Source of the DNA: Cokeromyces recurvatus
Lineage: Eukaryota; Mucoromycota; Mucoromycetes; Mucorales; Mucoraceae
Assembly: GCF_025118155.1 (NCBI RefSeq)
Contig: NW_026251388.1
Location: 496,001 to 560,000, forward strand
Length of the DNA stretch: 64,000 bases
Reading direction: 5' to 3'
Part shown: positions 39,075 to 49,015 of the stretch, piece by piece
How positions within the stretch are numbered: the stretch's first letter is position 1
Layout of the letters: each line of letters begins with the position of its first letter
Notes under the pieces: model-generated
Databases searched by the model: none
What the model was told of the DNA's origin: nothing
The model's input: the letters and a program-made list of their open reading frames with translations, nothing else
Translations under genes and position numbers: made by a program

Positions 39075-40616
39075 TTAAGAAGTTGAATTGTGTTTAGTAG
39101 TAGATTTTTGAAACGTCACTCTGACATTAACCTTATTTAAAGGCTGATATCGAGGTCTTCTTTGAATAGTTTCTTTTGATTCAATATCTTGTTTTGATAT
39201 AGTTTCATTATCTCCAAATTCTGATTTCATGATTGCTTCAAGCTCCAATTCCATCCTTTCTGAATACGTTAATTCAGGTGAAACGCTTGAGTCTCTATCT
39301 TTGCTACTAACAACATGATTCACTCTATCTTGTAAAGTCTTTTCATTTTGTTTTGGTTGCTCTGGTATATCATCTTCGTCAGATAAGAAATCAAACTCTT
39401 TATTTAATAATGATGTTTTGTCATGATTTTCTTTTTCTCCGTTGGCTGCTTTAAGATGAGCTACTAGGTTTAACTTTTTGCGTTTCTTGTCTGCTGTTGC
39501 CCTTTTGATTTGATTATCATACTGAACAGTAGTAGCATGATTAGTTGAGTCATTTAATAAGCTATTGATAGATAATGTGTTATAGCTATTATTTACTAAT
39601 GGAGTGGGAGTATTCATATTATAGGATTGTTGTAAATAAGATGACAACTGGTTATTATTATTATAAATAGTTGCATTATTGTAAGTTGTATTAAAATAGT
39701 AATTTTGTTGAAAGGATGTTGTAGGCATAAAGGTACTGGAAGAAGAAGGAAGAGCAAAGGCAGTAGAAGTAGCAGCAGCAGCTTGTGCATTCATATTGTA
39801 TGTTATATGTGAGATAGGGTCAGGATCAAATGCAAATATATCAAATGGTTGCACTTGTTGTTGTCGATTATAATTATCTATAAAGGAGGTTTCTAAGAAA
39901 TCATGACTATTATTATGCGCAAGTGAATTTTCTATAGCAGTATAATAGAGTGTATTTGTTGCTGTAAATACTACCGGTGAAGTAGGTCTTTTATTTAAAC
40001 CTGCTACTCTCCTTTTAGAAGAAGAGTAGGCTGCTTCTATTGACTTACTTTGATTAGCTACTGCTCTTTTCTTATTGTTATAGGTCATATTATTTCCAGT
40101 TGATTTAGGTATATTTACTGTTTGTGTTTTATCTTTTGACTTTGATCGTTTCCTTGTTAGCTTCGGTGTTTCTGGTATAGTCCTTGTAGATGCAACCATC
40201 ACTTTTACTTCAGAGAAATTGTCTAAAGAATCTGGAAAATCAAATATAGTATCGTCTTCACCTTTTGTTATTCGTTCCTCATCTTTTTTTTCTTCTTGCT
40301 TTGGCTGACAAGTTTTGGTATGAATATTTCTTTGACTATTTGTAGTAGTAATCTTAGGGAGTTCAAATAGAGTTGCAGAAGTAGAAGATGCAGTGGATGA
40401 TGATGATGATGATGACGATGATGATGAAGGTGAAATAGAAGATTGAATAGCAGATATTGTTGTTATTAATTTGGTATGTCCATTCAAATTTAATTGTTTG
40501 TCATGCTCTTGTGTTAAAGGCTTCTTTAGAGACTCGTCAACTAGTGGAAAAAATATTTTCCTTTTAAATGTAAAGACAGGTTCCCTTTTCTTTACTCCAC
40601 CCAGAGTTGAAAACAT
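39075..40616 (-). CDS. Ser/Asn-rich protein of unknown function
   Basis: A single-exon frame of 513 residues that I do not recognise. I start at the ATG at 40616 because the upstream in-frame extension is only poly(Phe) from an A/T tract. The N-terminus MFSTLGGVKKREPVFTFKRK is basic and looks conserved-like. It is followed by polySer, Asn/Gln-rich segments (TYNNATIYNNNNQ), two nuclear-localisation-like clusters (RKRSKSKDK, KRATADKKRKK) and an acidic FDFLSDEDDIPEQP patch. Probably a disordered nuclear protein. Its stop lies 27 bases from the CCA1 stop, so the two 3' UTRs must overlap. Confidence 0.65.
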   Translation of the reverse strand: MFSTLGGVKKREPVFTFKRKIFFPLVDESLKKPLTQEHDKQLNLNGHTKLITTISAIQSSISPSSSSSSSSSSSTASSTSATLFELPKITTTNSQRNIHTKTCQPKQEEKKDEERITKGEDDTIFDFPDSLDNFSEVKVMVASTRTIPETPKLTRKRSKSKDKTQTVNIPKSTGNNMTYNNKKRAVANQSKSIEAAYSSSKRRVAGLNKRPTSPVVFTATNTLYYTAIENSLAHNNSHDFLETSFIDNYNRQQQVQPFDIFAFDPDPISHITYNMNAQAAAATSTAFALPSSSSTFMPTTSFQQNYYFNTTYNNATIYNNNNQLSSYLQQSYNMNTPTPLVNNSYNTLSINSLLNDSTNHATTVQYDNQIKRATADKKRKKLNLVAHLKAANGEKENHDKTSLLNKEFDFLSDEDDIPEQPKQNEKTLQDRVNHVVSSKDRDSSVSPELTYSERMELELEAIMKSEFGDNETISKQDIESKETIQRRPRYQPLNKVNVRVTFQKSTTKHNSTS

Positions 40617-40876
40617 TTTTAAAAGATATAAGAAAAGGAACAATTTATTAAAAAAAAAAAAAAAAAAAAAGGGTTCCAAAATCAAATATTATTGTGGTTT
40701 CATTAAAAAGAAACGCGAGCAATAAAATCACGCGAAAGATTTTTTTTTTGCGCGATCTAAATTATTATGAATTTTTGTTTTTTTTTACTATACACACACC
40801 CTTTTATGTAATATTAGCAATACAGCCATTCAATTCGATACTACTCGTTTATTATTATGCATCTGGTTGTATTAAT

Positions 40877-41981
40877 ATGAATTATATTAATTTCATCGAT
40901 CGTCTTGTACAGTATGTATTATAGATATACATGTAAGAATGTATTTATACAAACTTCATCTTTTACATGTAGATTACAGCATTGTCATCGTCTATGTATA
41001 TTAAGATCAATACTACTTCAATGATTAGACTATGAAAATGAAATGTTGGATTTAGAATATTTCCCCAACTTGAAACGCAAATATACCTTATCCGAAAGGC
41101 AATATTTAATAAATCAAAATGGAGTCTTATATTGTACATGTATACAAATTATTTGTATTTAAACCAAATACTAACATCTTTTCTCATATTTATTTAGTAA
41201 AACTCTTTAAGAATAGACATCCTTCCTAGTACAATGTAACGTCATATTTATTTATTAGCTATTTGAACAATACTTATTCCGTCTATAATTTGTAGAAATA
41301 GATTGAATTTTCCCTTCTAATGATTATAAAGTTCCTTTACTAGTATCAAATAATAATGATTTATTGACTGAATCAGAAACATTGGGTCCCTTTATTCACC
41401 ACTATGTCATAACCAAGGTAAGTAACAAAATCAAAAAAAAAAATCTCTCTGTTTTAAGTAAAAGATCAGTATCACAGGAAGAAAGTAACACCTCTAGTAA
41501 TAGTAAATATTTTTCAACATTTTTGCCCCATTCAAATCCCGTTGGAAGATAATAAAGATGATGAAAACAGCCGTACTATCTCATTCCCTACCAGACATTC
41601 ACTTTTATCAGGAAAATCATATATTAAATTATTGATGCGAGCAAACTACTTCAATATACACAACTTTACAGGAAAAGGGATAAAAATGTAAGTATTGCTT
41701 CCCCTCCCCCCCCTCTTACTACATTCATAATATCAATTTTAATGAATATTTATACATATAACAGGATATAAATAATATGTCTACTGAATTCCATAATTCT
41801 GTTGAGGAACCTTTAATATACTGTCTAGATTCTACAATTAACTCGTATGGATGAAGACTCTACTCATTCTCCTATTGCGGCTGAATCAATTACGCTTTCA
41901 TATGACCTCTTCACAGATTCTGTGGAAGAAGATTTACCGGATACATTGTCTTTAAACAATAATAATACCACATTATTGTAA
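40877..41981 (+). pseudogene. Unrecognised multi-exon gene, probably eroded
   Basis: Separate protein-like blocks occur in order. MNYINFIDRLVQ (40877-40911) runs into LQHCHRLCILRSILLQ across a GTATGT...TAG intron ending at 40972, then meets TGA (41022-41024) before MLDLEYFPNLKRKYTLSERQ. Later come LLTESETLGPFIHHYVITK with a GTAAGT donor at 41417, IPLEDNKDDENSRTISFPTR with KSYIKLLMRANYFNIHNF, and MDEDSTHSPIAAES to TAA 41981. The in-frame TGA argues for a pseudogene, unless that segment is intronic. I cannot place the family. Distinct exon-like blocks on one strand make random open frames unlikely. Confidence 0.4.
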
Positions 41982-42629
41982 CTCAAGAGGGGGGGGGAAG
42001 AAAGAAAATGGGTTGTTTATAAATAATAATGTTATGCAAAGAAAAATTAAAGACATTTAGCTTCATTCATACTAATAGCCTGAACAAATATGATAACTTT
42101 ATTCGACTTCATATATAATTCTTAGAAAATAAAACTATTGAACTTTGAAAGTATTCATGTTTTTTTACTAAAAACACATTGTTCATTTAAAATATTAAAG
42201 AGTGAATTGATATTTTGTATCACAAAGTTATTGTTAGTTATATATTCTGCATAGACAAGTGCTGCAGTAGGCAAAAATTTATATGAACGATATATTCCTT
42301 CAACGTCTGTATTTTACAAAGTATCTATTTAATTGGACAGTTTAAAATAGTTTATTTATTTCTAAGACTAAGTAATGCTGTAATACATAATACACAAATA
42401 TGCAAACAAAACTATTTCTTGTTACATAATATAATTCTAAAATATTCGTGTTGCAAACAATAAGCCACAATTAAATATCTATTTAAAAAAAAAAAAAAAG
42501 AGATAAAGCTAATGGACTTTCGAAATTCATGGAAATTTGTGTGACTTGTTTTAAAAAATTAATAGGATGATCCAGTTAAAATTTTTTTTTTAAGTTTTTC
42601 GGTGCTTTAATTAAAAATTTTTTTTTGTC
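41982..42629. other. Intergenic spacer, no gene seen
   Basis: AT-rich DNA with a G-run at 41992-41998 and poly(A/T) tracts. No coding signal. It leads into the GC-richer RNA candidate. Confidence 0.45.
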
Positions 42630-42997
42630 TATAAATAAAGGCTCAATCCATGATATAATTTTCTTTTTTTTCCTTAGCTTGCGATTTCTCTGAATATCAA
42701 TGTTACCAAACTAGGGCGTAGGAAGTAATCCGTTTATGCGAAAGTATCTTTTTTAAGGTATCAGTAGTGTAGGGAAGGGTTATTTCATCAATTATCTGCG
42801 TATATCCTTAGGTAACTCAAGCTCGATTGAGTGATTGTCGAATTATGGGCTGTTGTTGTTCGATCCTTGAGTTAACGCTTCGGCGGGCGCTCGGTGAGAA
42901 TGCTTCAGTTCTCGACTTTCTGGGTGATATATTCCTAAGCCTAAAGTAGATACTATGTGTCTGTGACTCCAGGCATAACCATATCCCCACCATTTTT
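42630..42997 (+). ncRNA. Candidate structured non-coding RNA with upstream TATA box
   Basis: From about 42690 to 42990 base composition becomes markedly GC-richer than the flanks, yet every frame has frequent stops. TAACTCAAG (42813-42821) is exactly complementary to CTTGAGTTA (42866-42874), enclosing a 44-base loop that itself can fold (CTCGATTGAG). GAGAA/TTCTC around TGCTTCAG (42897-42914) forms a second hairpin. CTTAGG (42808-42812 region) can pair with CCTAAG near 42934. A TATAAATA box lies at 42630-42637 and a T6 run at 42993-42998 could end a Pol III transcript. An internal T6 at 42749-42754 argues against Pol III from that TATA, or puts the 5' end after it. I tried U1-U6, U3, SRP, RNase P and MRP signatures and none is convincing. 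Confidence 0.35.
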
Positions 42998-43420
42998 TAT
43001 ATAATGTAATAATAAAAATGAAAAAAGAAGAGTGTGATTTTTGTAATAATGATAATAATGTTAATAAAGAAGATGCTTATATGTATGTGTATATAAAAGT
43101 AATCTATTTTTGTATGTACGAATGGCAAATGCAGTCAGGTGTTTGTCAATATTGAATTAGACAGACTTCTGCTATAAAAAAAAGCATTAAAAAAAATAAA
43201 AAAAAAATAATCTTCATTATTTCTTTTGCATAAAATCTTATGTCATAGATCCTTTATTGTAAGTATAATACTGCTAGCTCTACTAGAAATTCATTTTATA
43301 TACACCCCATAACTTAAGTTTCCTCTGTCTAAAAGGATGTTATTATTTCATTTTATTTTATTTTTATTTTTTCTTACCCCAGAAGAATAAACATATTTAT
43401 AAAATTTTCTTCAATCTATT
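42998..43420. promoter_or_regulatory. Upstream region of the SLP2 gene
   Basis: About 420 AT-rich bases between the RNA candidate and the stomatin-like gene, with A/T tracts and a T-rich leader. Likely promoter; no motif identified. Confidence 0.35.
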
Positions 43421-45009
43421 ATGAGCAGCATTTTAAGATCTCGTGGATTAAATGCTTCAAGAAAAGTGTTATCTACTTTCAGCACACAAGCTATCAGAGT
43501 AAATTATTCTTCATCATGTATTGTTATAATAAAGTACTTTAACAATTATATTTATTTTAGTCAACCCCTATAATGCGTAGAAGCATTGCATTTAACGGAG
43601 GGTATAATTATAATAATGACTATGATAATGCTTATGGAGGCTCTCAAGCTGGTATTGGAAGTTCTTGGGGCGGTAGTTCTGAGCGTCAATCTTTACCTCG
43701 AAATACGGTAAGATATCATAGGGTGACGAGAGACTTAATAAACCAGCTCATTGACACAATTTCAATAGATAATCAAATTTGTTCCTCAACAAGAAGCGTG
43801 GATTGTTGAACGCATGGGAAGATTTCATAGATTATTGGAACCTGGTTTAAATATTTTAGTTCCATTTATTGATCGCATTAAATATGTGAAGAGTTTAAAA
43901 GAAACAGCTATTGAAGTTCCTAGTCAAAGTGCGATTACTCATGGTACGGGAAATTTAGATTTTTTTTTTTATTTTTTATATTCTTTTTTATTTTTTTTAT
44001 TTCCAAGCATTAATGTATTATAATGTTAGATAACGTTACGTTGGAATTAGATGGTGTTTTATATTTCAAATGCGTAGATCCATATAAGGTAATGAGAAAT
44101 CTACTTTGAAAATAATGCATTTAATAAACTGATATGAGTAAAGGCTTCATATGGTGTTGAAGACGCAGAATTTGCTATTACACAACTAGCACAAACGACA
44201 ATGCGTGCAGAAATTGGTCAAATGACTTTAGACCGAACACTGGCAGAACGTGCTCATTTAAACGCAAACATTGTTGATGCTATTAACTCTGCTGCTGAAG
44301 ATTGGGGTATTCGTTGCTTACGTTATGAAATTCGTAAGGAGCGATTTAGATAATAAAAATATTTAGATACATTTACTAAAATAGCTGTCATGTTTATATA
44401 ATAGGTGATATTCATCCACCTACAAAAGTGGTTGAATCTATGCATCAACAGGTTTCAGCAGAAAGAACAAAGAGAGCTCAAATTCTTGAATCTGAAGGTG
44501 CTAGACAAGCAGCTATTAATGTTGCTGAAGGTCGTAAGCAAGCAACCATTTTGGCATCCGAAGCAGAAAAAGCAGAGAAAATTAATATGGCTGCAGGTGA
44601 AGCTGAAGCCATCATTTTACGTGCCAAAGCTTCTGCAGAGGGAATTGAGAGAGTAGCTCGTGCGATCGCCATTAACCATGGTAATGATGCTGTATCAATG
44701 ACTGTTGCAGAAAAATATGTGGAAGCGTTTGGTAGGATGGCCAAGGAAGGAACTACATTGATTGTACCTACAGCAGCAAATGATGCTGCATCTATGGTGA
44801 CACAAGTAATAAAGATATATGCATACTTTAGATGTATAATTCATACTCACTTTATTTCTATCTAGGCATTGGCAATTTACAATACAATTAATAATAAGAA
44901 GAGTTCCGTTAACAACATACCAACACCTTCTCTTTCAATGAATGAGAGCATAACAGAAAAAGGAGAAAAGGTTATAAATACTATGGAAAACAATAATCAG
45001 AAAAAATAG
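43421..45009 (+). CDS. Mitochondrial stomatin-like protein 2 (SLP2/STOML2)
   Basis: An SPFH/band-7 protein of the mitochondrial inner membrane that organises cardiolipin-rich domains and protease complexes. The 397-residue protein has a Ser/Arg-rich presequence ([20 protein letters not shown]), no obvious transmembrane span, then [20 protein letters not shown], a hallmark of the SLP2 branch, and [15 protein letters not shown]. The coiled-coil tail is Ala/Glu-rich ([20 protein letters not shown]). Exons: 43421-43498, 43561-43707, 43769-43943, 44030-44088, 44144-44333, 44405-44805, 44866-45009. A Gly/Asn/Tyr-rich insert ([15 protein letters not shown]) sits before the SPFH domain. It is a separate branch from prohibitin. 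Confidence 0.93.
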
Positions 45010-46881
45010 ATAATAAACAATCTAATTTTCAAAAAAAAACAAGTAAAATATGTTCGTAGAAGAAAGAAACATTAAGCTTCATACATGTGTCACATAATGA
45101 TAAAATATTGATGTAGTATGGATACTTGATGGTTATTCTTTTATAATATTCTTACAGTTCTTTCTTAAAAAAGAAAGAAAGACTATTTAAGCATGTAGTG
45201 TATTTAAATACATTATAAAAAGAAATATATAAGAGTTACTTGTTATGAGTTAATCCTTTAAGTAATTAGTTACCAGGAGATAAAACTTGATTATAGTAAG
45301 TGTGAAGAGTATTTACGACAGGGAAAGTGTTTCGAGAAAACAAGTTGCTAGGAAGAAACTGAAAAAAAAAGAGTGGTAGCTTTCATTACCACAAAGTAAT
45401 TATAAGGAAATTAAATTGTATATTTTATTATTATTTCCTGCAATTTTATCAAAAGATGACACTTTGGATATAAATATATGAAACAATGGGCCATCAAAAC
45501 TTATTATGAATAACATACAACTCATATATTATATTTCTGTTGCAGTAACTGTAAAATTGTCTGTTTGTCTGTCTGTCGGCCCCCCCTTTTTTTAACACAT
45601 GCTATATAAGCAGCTTTAATCAATAACTAATACTAGAGTAAAGAAAGACGGTCTGTCTACTTTTATGGTCTACAAATGGGATACAAAGCACGAGAATATA
45701 TTTACAGATCTAATCAGTATTCATGTAAATATCATAGTGAGAAATATAATTGATTTTCTTTATTTCTCTTGGAATTATATTTGTATATTTTGAGAATATT
45801 ATATATTTTATTATTTGACATTGATACATTCTTCCACTTTGGTTTATTGTAATTGGCCGGCGGCAGGTGCCAACAAACATAAACTAGCCATTCATACTCA
45901 TAAAAATAACCATGTTATATTAACAAATTATTTAATGGTCTAATTGTTCTGGAGAAAAGGTAAGATAAAGGTAAAAAGTTTTTACGTAAACAAATAAGTG
46001 AAGATATACTAAAATAGAATTTCGGATTTTAATTATATTTGTTATGTATTCACTTAATAAATCAAATCCTTTCTTAGTAGAAAAATAAAATAAAATGTGG
46101 GGTAAGGAAAAAAAAAAAAGGGTGCAGCAACTTAAAATTATTTGAAATAATGAACGGGTATTAATATAAATTTTAACTATTGTAATTTGTGTCATTTTTA
46201 ACTCTATAGAAGATAAGCCTAATAATCTCAGGAAATGTTACTTTATATCTTTCATTTTTTAACGCGTTTTTATATAATTGCTGACTTAAAAATAGTAATA
46301 TGACTCAATACACGTATTCATTAACACGGTCACAGTTGAGTTAGTTTATTACCTTAATTGGAATCACATATTGCTACTATCATATTTTAGACTATATTGA
46401 TTTATTCTAACAATTTACGCTAAATAGAATTAGAAATACTCCTGGTAAAACATATTTCATACTGTGGTCGTTTTTCTCCTTTTCTTAATCATAATAAAAA
46501 AGAGTGGGTTTTTATTTTATTTTATTTTTGTATTTCTTTTTATAAATCCAGCCCGAGCAAATTTGATATATTAAATAAAACCTAGTACTCATTGAGTCTT
46601 TCGAATTTATTCATTATTTTAAACGTACTACAATGTATTAAACATTCCCCGCTATTTAATAAACTTTCTGCACAATTTTTAAATTGCGGGTAATAATCAA
46701 CCAAACTTTTTTCTTTAGTCATTTGTTTTATAGGTAAGTAGTGAGTATTCGGAGTTTGACCTAAAAAAAAAACATTCGTATCATTTCACTTTCTTTTATT
46801 TGTCCCAGAATAATATTTCTTTCTTTTTCTCTTTTACTGCTGCATTTTCTTTCTTTCTTTTTTTATTACTTATAATATAAA
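45010..46881. other. 1.9 kb spacer, no gene seen
   Basis: AT-rich with frequent stops on both strands. Local features are a TCTG repeat followed by a C-run at about 45560-45590 and a short GC-rich patch CCGGCGGCAGG at 45858-45868. The right end is the promoter and leader of the alanine aminotransferase gene. No coding fossil is convincing. Confidence 0.45.
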
Positions 46882-47342
46882 ATGCTTAGATCATTTTTAA
46901 AGTCAACAAAGAATAAGAATCTAAATTTAAATCAATGTAGGTCTCAGTCCATTTCAACAAAACCTGGTAAGGAAAAGAGGATAGCAAAATAAGATTATGT
47001 AATGAAATTAATTTAATTCCTCACCTCTTTCTCTCTCTCTCTGAATTAATAATAGGTAAAGTCTTAACAATGAAAACTATTCATCCTCTAGTTAAGAATG
47101 TAGAATACGCCGTTCGTGGTGCTTTACCTATTCGTGCTGAAGCTTTAAGTGAGGTATTATAATATATTTGATCACAAAACATAATGTGTTCCAGGGAACT
47201 TAGATTTATATATGTAGAAACTAAGAAAAGATCCTTCTAAACTAAACTTTGATAAAGTTATTTTCTGTAATATTGGGAATCCACAGCAATTAAATCAAAA
47301 GCCTATTACGTTCTTCAGACAGGTAATAATTGTGAAAACAGT

Positions 47343-47374
<32 letters not shown>

Positions 47375-48664
47375 TATAGTAAAGAGAATCAGAAATTAAA
47401 TAATGTTCTTAAATAGGTTGCATCTCTTTGTGAGAATCCAGATTTATTAAAAGCAGAAAATAGATTACTTGTTTCAAAATTATACCCAGCTGATGCTATT
47501 GCACGCGCAGAAGTTCTTTTAAAACATATTGGTAGTGTGGGCGCTTATTCTCATTCAAAAGGCATCGCTCATATTCGTGAAAATGTTGCAAAATTTATTG
47601 AACAGCGTGATGGTTATCCTTCAAACCCAGATGATATTTTCTTGACACAGGGCGCATCAGAAGGTGTTCAGAGAGTGATTCATCTTTTAACACAAGATAA
47701 GCAGGTAGGAATCATGATTCCTATTCCACAATACCCTCTTTATTCTGCCACTGTTTCTTTAGTAGACGCTGCACCTGTACCTTATTATCTTAATGAAAAG
47801 GAAGATTGGGGTCTAGATCGTGATGATCTTGAAAAGTCTTTAGAAGAAGCTCAAAAAAAGGATATAAATGTTCGTGCTCTTGTTATTATTAATCCTGGTA
47901 ATCCAACAGGTCAATGTCTTTCAGAAGAAAATATTCGTGAAATTATTCGTTTTTGTCATGAAAAGCGTATTGTATTATTAGCAGATGAGGTATACCAAAG
48001 TAATATCTACCAACCTCAACATCGTCCTTTCCATAGTTTTAAAAAGGTACTCAGGTCTATGGGTCCTGAATATCAGGATCAAGAGCTTTTCTCATTTCAT
48101 TCAACTTCAAAGGGTATGATTGGTGAATGTGGTCGACGTGGGGGTTACTTTGAATGCGTTAATATTGATACGGAAGTAATGGATCAACTCTATAAAATTG
48201 CTTCTATTTCATTATGTCCTAATGTACATGGTCAGATTATGGTAGATCTCATGACAAATCCTCCTGTTGAAGGTGACCCTTCATATCCCCAGTATAAGGC
48301 CGAAATCGAAGCTATTTATCAATCACTTACACGTAGAGCCGAAAAGCTTGCTAAATGCTTTAATAATCTAGAAGGTGTAACTTGTAATGATGCTGAAGGA
48401 GCTATGTATTTATTCCCTAGAATTAGATTGTCTAAAAAAGCAATCAAGGCTGCTGAGGATGCAGGTATGACTCCTGATAGTTTCTATTCTATGGCTATGT
48501 TGGATACTACAGGTGTTTGCGTAGTCCCAGGTTCTGGATTTGGCCAAGAACCTGGAACATATCATTTCCGATCTACTTTCCTTCCTGAAGAAAACCTTTT
48601 TGAAGACTTTTGTCATAGTCTTAAACAATTCCACAGTAATTTTATGGATAAATATAGAGATTAA
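46882..48664 (+). CDS. ALT1: Alanine aminotransferase, probably mitochondrial
   Basis: PLP enzyme interconverting alanine plus 2-oxoglutarate with pyruvate plus glutamate. The 511-residue protein has a basic presequence (MLRSFLKSTKNKNLNLNQCR), then VEYAVRGALPIRAEALSE, a strong ALT signature, plus FCNIGNPQQLNQKPITFFRQ and GAYSHSKG. INPGNPTGQCLS and LADEVYQ supply PLP-site residues. The Schiff-base Lys is in FHSTSKGMIGECGRRGGYFE. GSGFGQEPGTYHFRSTFLP is near the end. Exons: 46882-46966, 47056-47153, 47218-47322, 47417-48664. The presequence suggests the mitochondrial form. Confidence 0.96.
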
Positions 48665-49015
48665 ACACGATAAATACTTTTAACTTATCCTCTTTACTAT
48701 ATACATATATGTATATGTATTTATATATGTGGTATGTAATATTCTTATATTAAATACCATGTATTTTATTTATTTTCCTTTTTATAATAAAGCCATAATT
48801 TGTATTATTATTTTTTTTTATGCCGATTTAAAGGTAACAATCTTCTTCTCCTTGAACAAATTGTAAATTGTGACTGTTTTCATGGGAGAAAGGCAAAAAG
48901 TGCAACAACGCGCAGACTGATATCCGCGTAAAGTAATTTGAACGCGCTAAACCTTTATTTTTTTTTTTCATTTTTCATTTTTGCTTTTTTTTTTATTAAA
49001 GTTTCTTAATTTACC
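48665..49015. promoter_or_regulatory. Spacer and promoter of the cohesin gene
   Basis: 351 bases. The left part is TA-rich 3' UTR of ALT. CAACGCGCAGACTG...AACGCGCT (48905-48950) contains two ACGCG cores about 40 bases apart, matching the MluI cell-cycle box core (ACGCG) bound by MBF in fungi. This fits S-phase expression of a cohesin gene. The motif is seen; the regulation is inferred. Confidence 0.4.

Noticed and set aside
42630..42997. Assignment of the GC-rich island to U6, U3, SRP, RNase P or MRP RNA
   Set aside because: The phrase GCTTCGGC resembles the start of U6 but the ACAGAG box is absent. No SRP tetraloop/GGAAG-AGCAG pattern, no RNase P/MRP CR-I plus CR-V pair and no U3 box C/D set was found, so only a generic RNA call is kept.
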